Assembly: GCF_019801605.1 (NCBI RefSeq)
Contig: NZ_JAHVIT010000002.1
Location: 124,001 to 188,000 of the forward strand
Reading direction: 5' to 3'
Length of the DNA: 64,000 nucleotides
From: Maritimibacter alkaliphilus
GTDB lineage: Bacteria; Pseudomonadota; Alphaproteobacteria; Rhodobacterales; Rhodobacteraceae
Shown here: one piece after another, positions 53,425 through 63,059 of the stretch
Layout of the letters: every line of letters begins with the position of its first letter
How positions within the stretch are numbered: position 1 is the stretch's first letter
Notes under the pieces: generated by a model
The model's database searches: none
What the model saw: only the letters and a program-made list of their open reading frames with translations
What the model was told of the DNA's origin: nothing
Position numbers and translations under genes: made by a program

Positions 53425-53547
53425 TGAGTGCCCGTGTCCGCCTCTGGCTGCCCCCGCAGGGCCATAGCTGGATGGGAGAAGGCATTTTGTCGGCACCGGG
53501 AGAGGGGCGCCGGGATATGGCCCCGTTCAACCGGGGCACGTTGCGGG

Positions 53548-54306
53548 CTAGCCGAACACATCGACCAGCGGCTTCCCCTGCCGCTCGGTCACGTCCAGAT
53601 CCAGCCCGTAGAGGTCGCGCAGGATGGCCGGGCGGATGACCTCGTCGGGCCTCCCCACCACCTGCAAACGTCCGTTCTTCATGGCGATGATGCGATCCGC
53701 ATGGCGGGCCGCGAAATTCAGGTCGTGCAGCACCGTCACGACGGTCTTGCCCAGATCCTCGGCCGCGCGCCGCAGCAGATGCATGACCGAGACGGCGTGC
53801 CGGATGTCGAGGCTGTTGAGCGGCTCGTCGAAGAAGGCGTATTCCGTGTCCTGCGCCAGCACCATGGCGATGAAGGCGCGCTGCCGCTGCCCGCCAGACA
53901 GTTCGTCGAGGAAGCGGTGCCGGTAGGGCGCGATGTCCACCAGCGCCAGTGCGCGCTCGATCTCGGCCCGGTCGGCCTCGGTCAGGCGGCCCTTGGAATA
54001 GGGGTAGCGCCCGAAGGCCACGAGGTCGGCCACCGTCAGCCGCGCGGTCATGGCATTGTCCTGCCGCAGCACCGTCAGCTGCCGGGCCAGCACGTCGCCC
54101 TTGATCCGAAGGATGTCCTGCCCGTCCAGCGTCACATGCCCCCGGTCCGGGGTCTGGAGCCGCGAGATCATCGAGAGCAGCGTGGATTTCCCCGCGCCGT
54201 TCGGGCCGATGATCGCCGTCAGCCCGCCGCGCGGCAGTTCCAGCGCCTCGACGTCCACGACCCAGTCGCCAGCGTATGTTTTGCCAAGGTTTTCGACACG
54301 GATCAT
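53548..54306 (-). CDS. Iron-siderophore ABC transporter ATPase
   Basis: 252-residue ATPase of the FepC/CeuD/VctC type. Walker A is GPNGAGKST (34-42), followed by the FecE/FepC-like LVAFGRYPYSKGRLTEAD. The signature is [20 protein letters not shown], Walker B is YAFFDEPLNSLD and the H-loop is TVLHDLNFA. Its ATG overlaps the permease stop by four bases (54303-54306). It drives uptake of the ferric chelate from periplasm to cytoplasm. Confidence 0.95.
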   Translation of the reverse strand: MIRVENLGKTYAGDWVVDVEALELPRGGLTAIIGPNGAGKSTLLSMISRLQTPDRGHVTLDGQDILRIKGDVLARQLTVLRQDNAMTARLTVADLVAFGRYPYSKGRLTEADRAEIERALALVDIAPYRHRFLDELSGGQRQRAFIAMVLAQDTEYAFFDEPLNSLDIRHAVSVMHLLRRAAEDLGKTVVTVLHDLNFAARHADRIIAMKNGRLQVVGRPDEVIRPAILRDLYGLDLDVTERQGKPLVDVFG

Positions 54307-55268
54307 CGGGCACGCTCGATCAGAAGGAGGATGAAGAGAAGGCCGCCGAGGAATTCGATCACCATGCCGACGGTCCCGGTGAAGCCCAGCACGCGCTCCA
54401 GCACCACCTGCGCGCCCACCAGCAGCAGCGCGCCCAGCAGGCCCGCCAGGGGCAGGGTCAGGCGCAGCGGTGCGCCGGGCAGCAGACGATAGGCAAGGTT
54501 GGCCACCAGCAGGCCGAAGAAGGTGATCGGCCCCACGAGGGCGGTGGCGGCGGCGACCAGCAGGGTCACGATCAGGAAGACCTCGGCCGTCATGCGCCGG
54601 TGCGGCACACCCACCGCCAGCGCCCCGTCGCGCCCGAGGATCATCGCGTCGATCGCGGGCAGCCGCCAGATCGCCCAGAGGCTCGCCGCCGCCACCAGCG
54701 CGGCCGACATGGCCAGCACCTGCGGATCGGCGCCCGAGAAGGAGGCGAAGAGCCGGTCCTGCAGCACGAGGAATTCGCCCGGGTCGATCAGCCGTTGCAG
54801 CAGCCCCGCGACCGACCGGAAGAGCACGCCGAAGATGATGCCCACCAGCAGCAGCAGTTCGAGGCTCTGCGCGATGCGGCCGAAGAGCCAGCGGAAGAGC
54901 AGCGTCGAGAAGGCCACCATCGCCGTCAGCTCGCCGAGGAAGACAAGGACCGGCGGCCATTGCGTCACCGTGGCCGCGCCGATCAGGAAGACCGCCAGCG
55001 TCTGGATCAGCATGAAGAGCGCATCGAACCCCATGATCGAGGGCGTCAGGATCTGGTTGCGCGAGATGACGTGGAACAGCACGGTCGAGACCGGTACCGC
55101 CCAGGCCACCAAGAGGATCGTCAGCAGTTTCTCGCCCCGGTAGGACAGCACGAAGGACCAGCTGCCGACCGCGCCGAGGGTCATGTAGACCGCCACGGCC
55201 AGCGCCATCAGCCCGCCCAGCGACAGGGCCAGCACGCGGGCCCTGTGAATACGGGTGTCGGGGCTCAT
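54303..55268 (-). CDS. Iron-siderophore ABC transporter permease (second)
   Basis: 321-residue FecCD-family inner-membrane permease with about nine helices. Family segments are SRNQILTPSIMGFDALFMLI near residue 70 and GPITFFGLLVANLAYRLLPG near residue 240, the latter being the conserved GxxxFxGLxxPxxxR-type loop with N and Y at places where most have PH/R. It overlaps both neighbours by four bases. It pairs with the permease at 55265 as a heterodimeric channel (VctG/CeuC arrangement). Confidence 0.93.
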   Translation of the reverse strand: MSPDTRIHRARVLALSLGGLMALAVAVYMTLGAVGSWSFVLSYRGEKLLTILLVAWAVPVSTVLFHVISRNQILTPSIMGFDALFMLIQTLAVFLIGAATVTQWPPVLVFLGELTAMVAFSTLLFRWLFGRIAQSLELLLLVGIIFGVLFRSVAGLLQRLIDPGEFLVLQDRLFASFSGADPQVLAMSAALVAAASLWAIWRLPAIDAMILGRDGALAVGVPHRRMTAEVFLIVTLLVAAATALVGPITFFGLLVANLAYRLLPGAPLRLTLPLAGLLGALLLVGAQVVLERVLGFTGTVGMVIEFLGGLLFILLLIERAR

Positions 55269-56272
55269 GCGCGTTGGCTCCGCAGCAGCAGGACGAGGAA
55301 GACCACCGCCCCCAGCACGCCCATGGTCACGCCGATGGGCAGCTCGTAGGGGTGGAAGATCAGCCGCCCCGCGATGTCGCAGGCCAGCGTCATCACCGCG
55401 CCCAGCAGGGCCACGGCGGGCAGCGCCCGGCGCAGGTTGTCCCCCACGCGGCGCGACACGAGGTTCGGCACGATGAGGCCGAGGAAGGGGATGAAGCCCA
55501 CGGTCACCACGATGCAGCCCGCCACGGCGGCGACGATGGTGATCCCCAGAGCCAGCACCTGACCGGGGTTCAGCCCCAGCGTCTTCGCCATGCTGTCACC
55601 AAGGCCCGCCAGCGTGAAGCGGTCGGCAAAGACCCAGGCCAGCGCGGTAAAGCCCGCGGCGAGGTAGAGCATCTCGTACCGGCCCGAGAGGACGATGGAG
55701 AAATCCGCCGACATCCACGCGCCCAGCGATTGCATCAGGTCCATCTGCCACGCGATGAAACTGGCCGCCGCCCCGATCACCGCGCCATAGGAAATCCCCA
55801 GCAGCGGTGGCATCAGCGGCGAGCGGCGGGGCACCGCGCGCAGCAGCAGCAGGAAGAGCCCGGTGCCGCCCCATGCGAAGAGCGCGGCGATGCCCATGCG
55901 GGTCATCGGCGAGGCGGCAGGCAGGAAGATCACCGCGAGCAGCAGCCCGAGGGCGGCACTGTCCACGGTGCCCATGGTGGTGGGATCGACGAAGCGGTTC
56001 TGCACCAGCCGCTGGATGATCAGCCCGGTGATCGCCGAGGACATGCCGGCGAGGATCAGCGCCGCGGTGCGCGGCAGGCGGCTGGTGAGCAGCAGGCCCG
56101 CGGTGTCGGGATCGGCCAGCAGCCCGCGCAGGCCCAGCTGCCCTGCACCGACCACGAGGCTGACCCCGGCCAGCAGGACCAGCGCCAGCAGCCCGCCCCA
56201 GACCAGCAGGGCCCCGGCGCGGTCACTGCCGCCCCGGGCCCCTGAGGGCGATATGTCCACCGCGCCGCTCAC
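55265..56272 (-). CDS. Iron-siderophore ABC transporter permease (first)
   Basis: 335-residue FecCD-family permease. TSRLPRTAALILAGMSSAITGLIIQRLVQN is the typical N-terminal RxPR and GxxLxxxGxxxQ region; GSTVDSAALG-type and TVGFIPFLGLIVPNLVSRRV elements follow, the second being the conserved coupling loop near residue 270. The next gene upstream on this strand is the binding protein, seven bases away. An overlap of four bases joins it to the second permease. Confidence 0.94.
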   Translation of the reverse strand: MSGAVDISPSGARGGSDRAGALLVWGGLLALVLLAGVSLVVGAGQLGLRGLLADPDTAGLLLTSRLPRTAALILAGMSSAITGLIIQRLVQNRFVDPTTMGTVDSAALGLLLAVIFLPAASPMTRMGIAALFAWGGTGLFLLLLRAVPRRSPLMPPLLGISYGAVIGAAASFIAWQMDLMQSLGAWMSADFSIVLSGRYEMLYLAAGFTALAWVFADRFTLAGLGDSMAKTLGLNPGQVLALGITIVAAVAGCIVVTVGFIPFLGLIVPNLVSRRVGDNLRRALPAVALLGAVMTLACDIAGRLIFHPYELPIGVTMGVLGAVVFLVLLLRSQRA

Positions 56273-56279
56273 CCATGCC

Positions 56280-57176
56280 TCAGTTGTCGAGCGCCTGCGA
56301 GATCGCCGTGGCGCTGTCGATCATCGCGGTGACGCCCGCGCCGACGAGGTACCAGTGGCTCGGCTCGAGGTAGACGATATGCCCGGCCTCGGCGGCGGCG
56401 GTGCCATTCACCATCGCATTGTCCAGCATCTGCGCCGCAGGCTGGCCATCACGGCCGATGGCGGCATCCCGGTCCACCACGAAGATCCAGTTCGGGTTCA
56501 CCTCGCGGATGAACTCGAAGGAGATCGGCTGGCCGTGGTTGCCGGCCTTCACCTCCTCGATCGCCGGGGTGAAGCCCATCTCGTTGTAGAGGATGCCGAA
56601 GCGGCCCGCGTCGCCATGGGTGCTCATCCGCCCGCCGGTGGTCAGCAGGGTCAGCGCGGGGCCGGCCTCGGCGGCCCTGGCCTTGACCTCGGCAAGGGCG
56701 GTTTCCAGCTCCGCCACCTTGTCCTCGGCAGCCTCTTCGGCACCGTAGAGCGTGCCGAGCGTCGCCGCGTTGCGCTTGATCGACGCCAGCATGTCCGTCG
56801 TCTCGGCGGTCAGGTCGATGATCGGGGCGATCCGGGCGAGCTCGTCATAGGCCTGCGCGGAGCGGCCCGCGACGATGATCAGGTCGGGCTGCAGCGCCGC
56901 CACCTGCTCCACGTTCGGCTCGAAGGGCGAGCCGAGCTTGGTGTAGCTGTCGGCGTCGTATTTCGAGAGATACTCGGGCAGGACCATGGTCGGCACGCCC
57001 GCGACTTCGCCGCCGATGGCGTCGATCAGGTCGAGCACGGCAAGGTCCATGGTGACCACGGTTTCGGGCAGGCCGTCGAGGGTGACATCGCCGCGGGCGG
57101 TCTGGACGGTCACGTCCTGCGCGCTGAGGGTGGTGGCCGAACAGGCCAGCAGGACGGCGCCGAGAAGGGAACGCAT
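56280..57176 (-). CDS. Iron-siderophore periplasmic binding protein
   Basis: 298-residue class III binding protein (FepB/CeuE-like). The signal peptide RSLLGAVLLACSATTLSAQD may be a lipoprotein-like signal (LLAC) or an ordinary Ala-Gln-Ala-type signal; the first would anchor it at Cys12. ETVVTMDLAVLDLIDAIGGE, PNVEQVAALQPDLIIVAGRS and EFIREVNPNWIFVVDRDAAI are fold landmarks. AAGGAG precedes the ATG. It is the first gene of the uptake operon and diverges from the HTH-TrpD2 regulator. Confidence 0.93.
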   Translation of the reverse strand: MRSLLGAVLLACSATTLSAQDVTVQTARGDVTLDGLPETVVTMDLAVLDLIDAIGGEVAGVPTMVLPEYLSKYDADSYTKLGSPFEPNVEQVAALQPDLIIVAGRSAQAYDELARIAPIIDLTAETTDMLASIKRNAATLGTLYGAEEAAEDKVAELETALAEVKARAAEAGPALTLLTTGGRMSTHGDAGRFGILYNEMGFTPAIEEVKAGNHGQPISFEFIREVNPNWIFVVDRDAAIGRDGQPAAQMLDNAMVNGTAAAEAGHIVYLEPSHWYLVGAGVTAMIDSATAISQALDN

Positions 57177-57410
57177 GAGAAACTCCTTGAGATCGGGGAC
57201 CGGCACGGAACCGGTGAACATCAACCAAGGGGCGTTGGCTTGGGACGGGCGCCCCGGGGGAAGGGGCGGCCCCTGGCAGGGCCCGGTGGAAAGAGACCGA
57301 GGGGAGGCACCCTCTTTCCGACTGTTTTTATCGGCTATATCTATGTAGGACGGAGTTCAAAGCGTTCCGTTTTTGAATCATTCCAAGTTAACCGCAGCGA
57401 AATTTGCCCG
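57177..57410. promoter_or_regulatory. Divergent siderophore/regulator control region
   Basis: 234 bases between the binding-protein gene and the divergent regulator. The right third (about 57315-57395) is AT-rich, with several T-runs, unlike the GC-rich surroundings. No classical Fur box was recognised by eye. Confidence 0.5.
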
Positions 57411-58850
57411 ATGACCGATCCCCAGCCGCTTGAGACCCCGCTTGCCGACCCGGCCCAGTTCCGTCTGCTGGTGGCCTTCGACGCGCTGCTGGTCGAGGGC
57501 AGCGTGGGCCGCGCCGCCGCGCGCATGGGGCTCAGCACCCCGGCGATGAGCCGGATGCTGAAACAGCTGCGCAGCCACTACGGCGATCCACTCTTCGAGC
57601 GGACCGGAACCGGCATGATCCCCACCCCCTTCGCGGAGGAGCTGCGGCTGCGCCTGCGGGCGCTGGTGTCGGAGGCCAACGCCCTGCTGGCCCCCCGCCC
57701 GGCCAAGGCCGCGCCGCTGACCCCGCACCCGCCACTCTCCCTCGACGAGGCCGCGCCCTTCGGCGGCGGGCCCGATGCCGCCATGCTGTCGCGCAGGCTG
57801 GCCCGCGCCAGTGCCTCGCCCGAAGGCTCTGCGCGGCTGTCAGGCTATGTCGCGATGATCGGCAATGCCGCCGGACGCACCCGGCCGATGACGGAGGAGG
57901 AGGCCGAGGACGCCTTCGGCATCGCCCTGCGGGACGAGGCCCACCCGATCCAGCTGGGCGGCCTCCTCGTCGCCTTGCAGAGCCGCGGCGTGACCGAGGC
58001 GGAGCTCGCGGGCTTCACCCGCGCCGCCCGGGCCTCCTTCGACGGGCCGCCCCCCGGCAGCGGCCCGGTGGACCTCGACTGGCCCGCCTACCTCAGCCCG
58101 CGGGCGCAGGGGGCGCCGTGGTTCCTGCTGTCCGCCCGGCTGGTCGCCCGGGCCGGCTACCGCGTGCTGGTCCATGGCACGGCGGAGGGGCTGGTGCACC
58201 GGGCCTTCCTGCATGCGGGCCTCTCGGTTGCACCGGCCCGGCAGGAGCGGCTGTGCTTCCTGCCGGTCGAAGGCTTCGCCCCCGAGGTCGGCCGGATGCG
58301 CGCGGTGCGGCGGCTGATCCAGATGCCGACGGCGGCACAGTTCGTGCTGGCCCTGCTGAACCCCGAAGGCGCGCGCGTCAGCCTGCTGGGGCAGCGCCAG
58401 CTGGGCCGCCCGGGGCTGCAACGCGACGTGATGCACCGGCTGGGCTGGCCCGAGGGCTTCGTGCTGAACGGGCTGCGCGACGTGGCACAGGCCCTGCCCG
58501 ATGGCGTGCAGCACCTGTTCTGCCTCAGGCACGGCGCGACATGGGACGAAGACCTGCCCCGGCTGGCGGTCAGCCGCGCCGAGCAGACCCGCGCCGCCAC
58601 GCCCGAGTTCAACCGGCTGGAATACTGGCAGGCGGTCTGGGACGGCGAAGTCACCGATCCGATGGCCGAGGCGATCGTCCGGGAAACCGCCGCCGTCGCC
58701 CTGCGCGCCGTAGACGCGCGCCTGACGCCGGACGCAGCCCGCGAGATGGCGCAGCGCCTGTGGCAGGAGCGCAGGCCCGGCGCGCGCAGTACGGGGTCCG
58801 GCGGGCCCGCCCCGACGCCGCGCGCGACCGATCCCGCCGGCGGAGACTGA
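57411..58850 (+). CDS. LysR-type HTH fused to TrpD2/YbiB-like phosphoribosyltransferase-fold domain
   Basis: 479 residues. Residues 15-80 are a clear LysR-type HTH (FDALLVEGSVGRAAARMGLS, then TPAMSRMLKQLRSHYGDPLF and ERTGTGMIPT). Instead of the usual LysR effector domain, residues about 145-440 resemble the anthranilate-phosphoribosyltransferase-like TrpD2/YbiB family: EDAFGIALRDEAHPIQLGGL, LVALQSRGVTEAELAGF, YRVLVHGTAEGLVHRAFLHA and FLPVEGFAPEVGRMRAVRRL. The last 25 residues are a Pro/Gly/Ala tail. It diverges from the siderophore uptake operon and probably controls it. What the second domain binds (PRPP, nucleotide or nucleic acid) is unknown. Confidence 0.85.
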   Translation: MTDPQPLETPLADPAQFRLLVAFDALLVEGSVGRAAARMGLSTPAMSRMLKQLRSHYGDPLFERTGTGMIPTPFAEELRLRLRALVSEANALLAPRPAKAAPLTPHPPLSLDEAAPFGGGPDAAMLSRRLARASASPEGSARLSGYVAMIGNAAGRTRPMTEEEAEDAFGIALRDEAHPIQLGGLLVALQSRGVTEAELAGFTRAARASFDGPPPGSGPVDLDWPAYLSPRAQGAPWFLLSARLVARAGYRVLVHGTAEGLVHRAFLHAGLSVAPARQERLCFLPVEGFAPEVGRMRAVRRLIQMPTAAQFVLALLNPEGARVSLLGQRQLGRPGLQRDVMHRLGWPEGFVLNGLRDVAQALPDGVQHLFCLRHGATWDEDLPRLAVSRAEQTRAATPEFNRLEYWQAVWDGEVTDPMAEAIVRETAAVALRAVDARLTPDAAREMAQRLWQERRPGARSTGSGGPAPTPRATDPAGGD

Positions 58851-59196
58851 CGGGACCGCGGGTGCCCCGCGTCACGACAGACACCGGAACGGACCGCGCC
58901 CCTCGGACACGGGGCCAGAGCCTCTGCCATGGTCCGCGATGATCGACAGCGGCGCAGGAGCGCCCCTCCAGCCCCTCACAGGCCCGCTCGGGACGATCAA
59001 AACCTTGCGTCCTGAGCCCTGCCGGATAGGCTTTCCACAGGTCCCGGCGGGTGGCGCGGCCCGCGCGGCGCGGCTCGATCCATGCGGGACCTGCGTGTGA
59101 GTAACCCCGGAGGTCCGCCTTGAGCCCGCACCATCCGATCGTTCCGCATCACAGCGCCCCCGGGCGCAGGGCAGGCGCCTGTCGGGTGATCAGCCC
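58851..59196. other. 346 bases without a recognised feature
   Basis: Between the HTH-TrpD2 gene and the yqhA-like gene. No gene, strong hairpin or repeat was recognised; the stretch is uniformly GC-rich. Confidence 0.5.
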
Positions 59197-59736
59197 GTGA
59201 CCGATCCCCTCCGCCGCAGCCCGAAACCGAACCGGGTCCGCCTGCTGGTCGAACAGCTGATCCTCGAAATCCGCTGGCTGCAGCTTCCGCTGCTCCTCGG
59301 CCTCGTCATCGGCCTGCTGGTGCTGGAGCTGAAGTTCCTCGGCTATCTCTGGCAGGTCATCGCCCAGTTCCGGGAGCTGAACCGGACCGCGATCATCCTG
59401 CTGACCCTCGACATGATCGACATGGTGCTGATCGCGAACCTCGTGGTGATGGTGGTGATCAGCGGCTACAAGATCTTCATCTCGTCGATGTACCTGAACG
59501 AGGACCAGCTGCCGCGCTCCATGGGCGGGGCCACGGCGGGCGGGCTGAAGGTGCGCATCGCGACGACGATCCTGCTGATCTCCTCGATCCACCTGCTGCA
59601 CATCTTCCTCGCCCCGAACGAGCTGGAGAACAACGACCTCTACTTCGTCCTTGCCGCGCAGGTGGTCTTCGCTCTCACGGCGGTGGCCTTCGTGATCATC
59701 GACAGGCTGGAGCCCTCGGGCGGCGAAGAGGGCTGA
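59197..59736 (+). CDS. YqhA family (UPF0114) inner-membrane protein
   Basis: 179-residue membrane protein with four helices. RWLQLPLLLGLVIGLLVLEL, ILLTLDMIDMVLIANLVVMV, VISGYKIFISSM and KVRIATTILLISSIHLLHIF match the YqhA family of unknown function (E. coli has [20 protein letters not shown] and ISSIHLLRVF at these places). The GTG start is weakly supported; no better ATG gives the full first helix. It ends three bases from the convergent nhaC-like gene. Confidence 0.85.
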   Translation: MTDPLRRSPKPNRVRLLVEQLILEIRWLQLPLLLGLVIGLLVLELKFLGYLWQVIAQFRELNRTAIILLTLDMIDMVLIANLVVMVVISGYKIFISSMYLNEDQLPRSMGGATAGGLKVRIATTILLISSIHLLHIFLAPNELENNDLYFVLAAQVVFALTAVAFVIIDRLEPSGGEEG

Positions 59737-59739
59737 GCC

Positions 59740-61200
59740 TCAGGCCGCCGGGTCGCGCTTGATCATGCGCCAGCCGAGGAATCCGAAGGCCACGGTCACC
59801 AGCGGGTTGAACAGGTTGAAGAAGGCGAAGGGCAGGTAGTTCACCGTCGCCACCCCCAGCGTCGCGGCCATGTAGGCGCCACAGCTGTTCCACGGCACCA
59901 GCGCACTGGTCACGGTGGAGGAATCCCCCACCGCGCGGGACAGGACGACCGGGGCGAGGTTCATGCGCTGGAACGCGCGCTGGAACAGCTTTCCGGGCAG
60001 GACGATGGCGATGTACTGATCCGAGGCGAGCGCATTGGTCCCGATCCCCGTCACCACCAGCGCGAGGACCAGCCGCCCGGTCGTCCGGGCCGCGCGCAGC
60101 ACCGGGGCCAGCACCCGGTCGAGCACGCCGATGTGGTCGACGATGCCCCCGAAGGCGAGGGCCGCGAGGATCAGCCAGATGGTGATCAGCATGCTCTCCA
60201 TCCCGCCCCGGCTGAGCAGCTGGTCGAGCGCCGGGATCCCGGTCTCGGAATGGTAGCCGATGGCCAGCGCGGTCCAGACCCCCTTGAGCAGGGCGAGGGC
60301 CTGCGGCAGGTCGCCGCCCTGCGCCACCGCCAGCACGTTGCCGGGATTGATGAGCACCGCGACCACGCCCCCGGCCAAGGCACCGATGAAGATCGTCAGG
60401 AAGGGGGAGACCCGCCCGACGGCCATCCCCAGCACGAGGACCAGCGGCACGAAGGGCACGAGGCCGACGTTGAAATCCGCCGCCAGCCGGTCGGTGATCG
60501 GGGAGGCATCGAACTCTCCCGGTTCGCCCAGCATCCAGAACAGCGCAAGCGCGATCAGCAGCGAGGGCACCGAGGTCCAGAGCGTCTCGACGATATGCGC
60601 ATAGAGGTTCGAACCCGCCGCCGCGGTGGCGAGATTGGTCGAATCCGACAGCGGCGAGGACTTGTCGCCGAAATAGGCCCCCGAGATGATCGCCCCGGCG
60701 GTTATCGCCGGGTTCAGCCCCATCTGGACCGAGACACCCATCAGCCCGATCCCCAGCGTGCCCGCCACGGTCCACGAACTGCCGATGCAGAGCGCCGTGG
60801 CGGCGCAGATCAGGACGACGGTGAAATAGAAATAGTCGGGCGAGAGGATCTTGAGGCCCCAGTAGACCATGGCGACCAAGGTGCCGCTCATGGCCCATGT
60901 GCCGATCAGCGCCCCGACCGCCAGCAGGATGAAGAGCGCGGGCAGCCCGGTGGTGACGCTGGCCATGGCGGCCTCGCGCATGTCCTCCATGTCGTGGCCG
61001 CAGACATGGCCGACCGCCAGTGCCACCACCCCTGCAAGCATCAGCGCGATCTGGTTCGGCCCGGTCGCCGCGGCGTCGCCATAGAGCCCGTAGGCCCCGG
61101 CGAGCAGGACGACCAGCGCGCAGATCGGCAGCAGGGCGAGCGGCATGGACGGCGGCTGCGGGCCGGGCGACTCACCCGTCTGTGGATCGGGCTGGCTCAC
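59740..61200 (-). CDS. NhaC-family Na+/H+ antiporter
   Basis: 486-residue inner-membrane antiporter with about 12 helices. NhaC features are LIGTWAMSGTLVAMVYWGLK near residue 100, AITAGAIISGAYFGDKSSPL followed by SDSTNLATAAAGSNLYAH near residue 170, and VPWNSCGAYMAATLGV near the C-terminus. Some members exchange malate and lactate rather than ions alone. It diverges from the YfcC-type carrier of the arginine deiminase pair, with 331 bases between the starts. A role in pH or ion balance with arginine breakdown is conceivable. Confidence 0.9.
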   Translation of the reverse strand: MSQPDPQTGESPGPQPPSMPLALLPICALVVLLAGAYGLYGDAAATGPNQIALMLAGVVALAVGHVCGHDMEDMREAAMASVTTGLPALFILLAVGALIGTWAMSGTLVAMVYWGLKILSPDYFYFTVVLICAATALCIGSSWTVAGTLGIGLMGVSVQMGLNPAITAGAIISGAYFGDKSSPLSDSTNLATAAAGSNLYAHIVETLWTSVPSLLIALALFWMLGEPGEFDASPITDRLAADFNVGLVPFVPLVLVLGMAVGRVSPFLTIFIGALAGGVVAVLINPGNVLAVAQGGDLPQALALLKGVWTALAIGYHSETGIPALDQLLSRGGMESMLITIWLILAALAFGGIVDHIGVLDRVLAPVLRAARTTGRLVLALVVTGIGTNALASDQYIAIVLPGKLFQRAFQRMNLAPVVLSRAVGDSSTVTSALVPWNSCGAYMAATLGVATVNYLPFAFFNLFNPLVTVAFGFLGWRMIKRDPAA

Positions 61201-61531
61201 GGGGCATCCCTCCTACCTGCTGTCCGGGTGCGACCAGACGTCACTTGGAAACCAAACACTCACCTCGTCGGGCGGGCCCCTGCCGCAGCGGCCTCAAAGC
61301 CGCCTGAGACCCGCCGCACGGAGGAGAAATTCACGGGACTTTCAATGCGGTTAGCATTGAGAAGACGCCCCCGCACCGGGCTGACCCTGCCGCTTTCCCC
61401 AAGCCTATACCTTCATTCGAAATTTCCGAATTAAAAATTTAGCGCCGTGCCGGATCGCATGTTAACGTTTCTTTAATCTCGATTTTCATTCCGAAGTCCG
61501 TGTTTCAAGTTTTGTGTTAACGAGGTCGGAA
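61201..61531. promoter_or_regulatory. AT-rich divergent promoter region, 331 bases
   Basis: No gene. From about 61405 to 61520 the sequence is markedly AT-rich (TTCGAAATTTCCGAATT, TTAAAAATTT, two GTTAAC sites at 61462 and 61516), the longest AT-rich stretch in the window. This fits strong promoters or an anaerobic/arginine-responsive control site for the divergent nhaC-like and yfcC/arcA genes. No specific consensus was recognised. Confidence 0.6.
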
Positions 61532-62974
61532 ATGTCCAAATTCCGGTTCCCCACCGCGTTCACGATCCTTTTCGTCCTGATCGCCGTGGTGGCAGTTCTG
61601 ACGTGGATCATCCCCGCCGGCGCATACGACCGCCAGATGAACGAGGCCCTCGGCGTCGAGGCCCCGGTGCCCGGCACCTACCAGCAGGTCGAACCGAACC
61701 CGCAGGGGATCACCGACGTGATCCTCGCCCCGATCGCGGGAATGTATGATCCCGGGCTGCTCGGCTCCTCGTCCTCCGCCGCGATCGACGTCGCCTTCTT
61801 CGTGCTGATCATCGGCGGCTTCCTGATGGTGGTGACCCGCACCGGGGCCATCGACGCGGGCATCGGCGCGCTGCTGGCGCGGCTGCGGGGGCGGGAACAC
61901 CTGATGATCCCGATCCTGATGTTGGCCTTCGCCTTCGGCGGCACCACCTACGGCATGGCCGAGGAGACGCTGGCCTTCTACGCGCTGATCATCCCGGTCT
62001 TCATCCGCGCCGGCTACGACAGTCTGACCGGGGTCGCGGTGATCATGCTGGGGGCCGGGATCGGCACGCTGGGCTCCACCTTCAATGCCTTCGCGACGGT
62101 CGTCGCCTCGCAGGGGGCGGGTATCGCCTTCACGCAGGGGATCGTCCTGCGGCTGGTGATCCTCGCGGTCTGCCTCGCGGTGGGGATCGTCTACGTCCTG
62201 CGCTACGCGAAGAAGGTCAAGGCGACGCCCGAGGCCTCCCTCGTGGCCGACATGGCCGAGGAGAACCGCAGCCATTTCCTCAAGTCCGCCGAGACCGAGG
62301 GCGAGACCCTGCCCGAGCTGACGCCGATCCGGGCGACGATCCTCGCGCTCTTCGGCCTGACCTTCGTGGTGATGATCGTGGGGGTCGTGGGGCTCGACTG
62401 GTGGATGGGCGAGATGGCGGGCCTGTTCCTCGCCATGTCCGTCGTGGTCTGGATCGTGGCGAAGTTCGACGCGGCGACCGCCATGGACGAGAAGACCTTC
62501 GTCGACACCTTCGTGGATGGCGCGCGCGACCTGCTGGGCGTGGCGCTGATCATCGGCGTCGCCCGGGGGGTCGTGGTCATCATGGATGCCGGGCTGATCA
62601 CCGACACGATCCTGCAGTCCGCCGAGGGCGCGGTGTCGGGCCTGAGCGAGATGCTCTTCATCAACGCGATGTTCGGCATCCAGATCCTGATGTCCTTCCT
62701 TGTGCCCTCCTCTTCCGGGCTGGCCACGCTGACCATGCCGATCATGGCCCCGATGGCGGATTTCGCCGGCGTCGGCCGGGACCTCGTGGTGACGGCCTAC
62801 CAGTCGGCGAACGGGCTGGTGAACCTCTTCAACCCCACCTTCGCGGTGGTGATGGGCGGGCTGGCGATCGGCCGCGTGTCCTTCGACCGCTGGCTGCGCT
62901 TCGTGCTGCCGCTGGTGATCGGGCTGGCCCTCCTCATCATGGTTCTGCTGAGCATCGGCGCGATCCTCAGCTGA
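61532..62974 (+). CDS. YfcC-family carrier (DcuC/ArcD-like), probably arginine-pathway linked
   Basis: 480-residue inner-membrane carrier with about 12 helices. [29 protein letters not shown] is the standard YfcC/C4-dicarboxylate-anaerobic-carrier N-terminus. [20 protein letters not shown] and [20 protein letters not shown] are family motifs. GAGG in ACGAGGTCGGAA precedes the ATG at 61532; an upstream GTG is less likely. The gene immediately before arginine deiminase commonly encodes the arginine/ornithine exchanger, so that role is inferred from position. Confidence 0.9.
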   Translation: MSKFRFPTAFTILFVLIAVVAVLTWIIPAGAYDRQMNEALGVEAPVPGTYQQVEPNPQGITDVILAPIAGMYDPGLLGSSSSAAIDVAFFVLIIGGFLMVVTRTGAIDAGIGALLARLRGREHLMIPILMLAFAFGGTTYGMAEETLAFYALIIPVFIRAGYDSLTGVAVIMLGAGIGTLGSTFNAFATVVASQGAGIAFTQGIVLRLVILAVCLAVGIVYVLRYAKKVKATPEASLVADMAEENRSHFLKSAETEGETLPELTPIRATILALFGLTFVVMIVGVVGLDWWMGEMAGLFLAMSVVVWIVAKFDAATAMDEKTFVDTFVDGARDLLGVALIIGVARGVVVIMDAGLITDTILQSAEGAVSGLSEMLFINAMFGIQILMSFLVPSSSGLATLTMPIMAPMADFAGVGRDLVVTAYQSANGLVNLFNPTFAVVMGGLAIGRVSFDRWLRFVLPLVIGLALLIMVLLSIGAILS

Positions 62975-63059
62975 TCCCGCCCGCGGCATCCCCACCCGCG
63001 GGCCGCAGACCGTGGCCCGCCGGACGTTCCACAGATGGACCACAGATGGAGACCCGACG

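Noticed and set aside
57177-57410. Fur box in front of the siderophore operon
   Set aside because: The AT-rich part was read on both strands and no convincing match to the 19-base Fur consensus was found.
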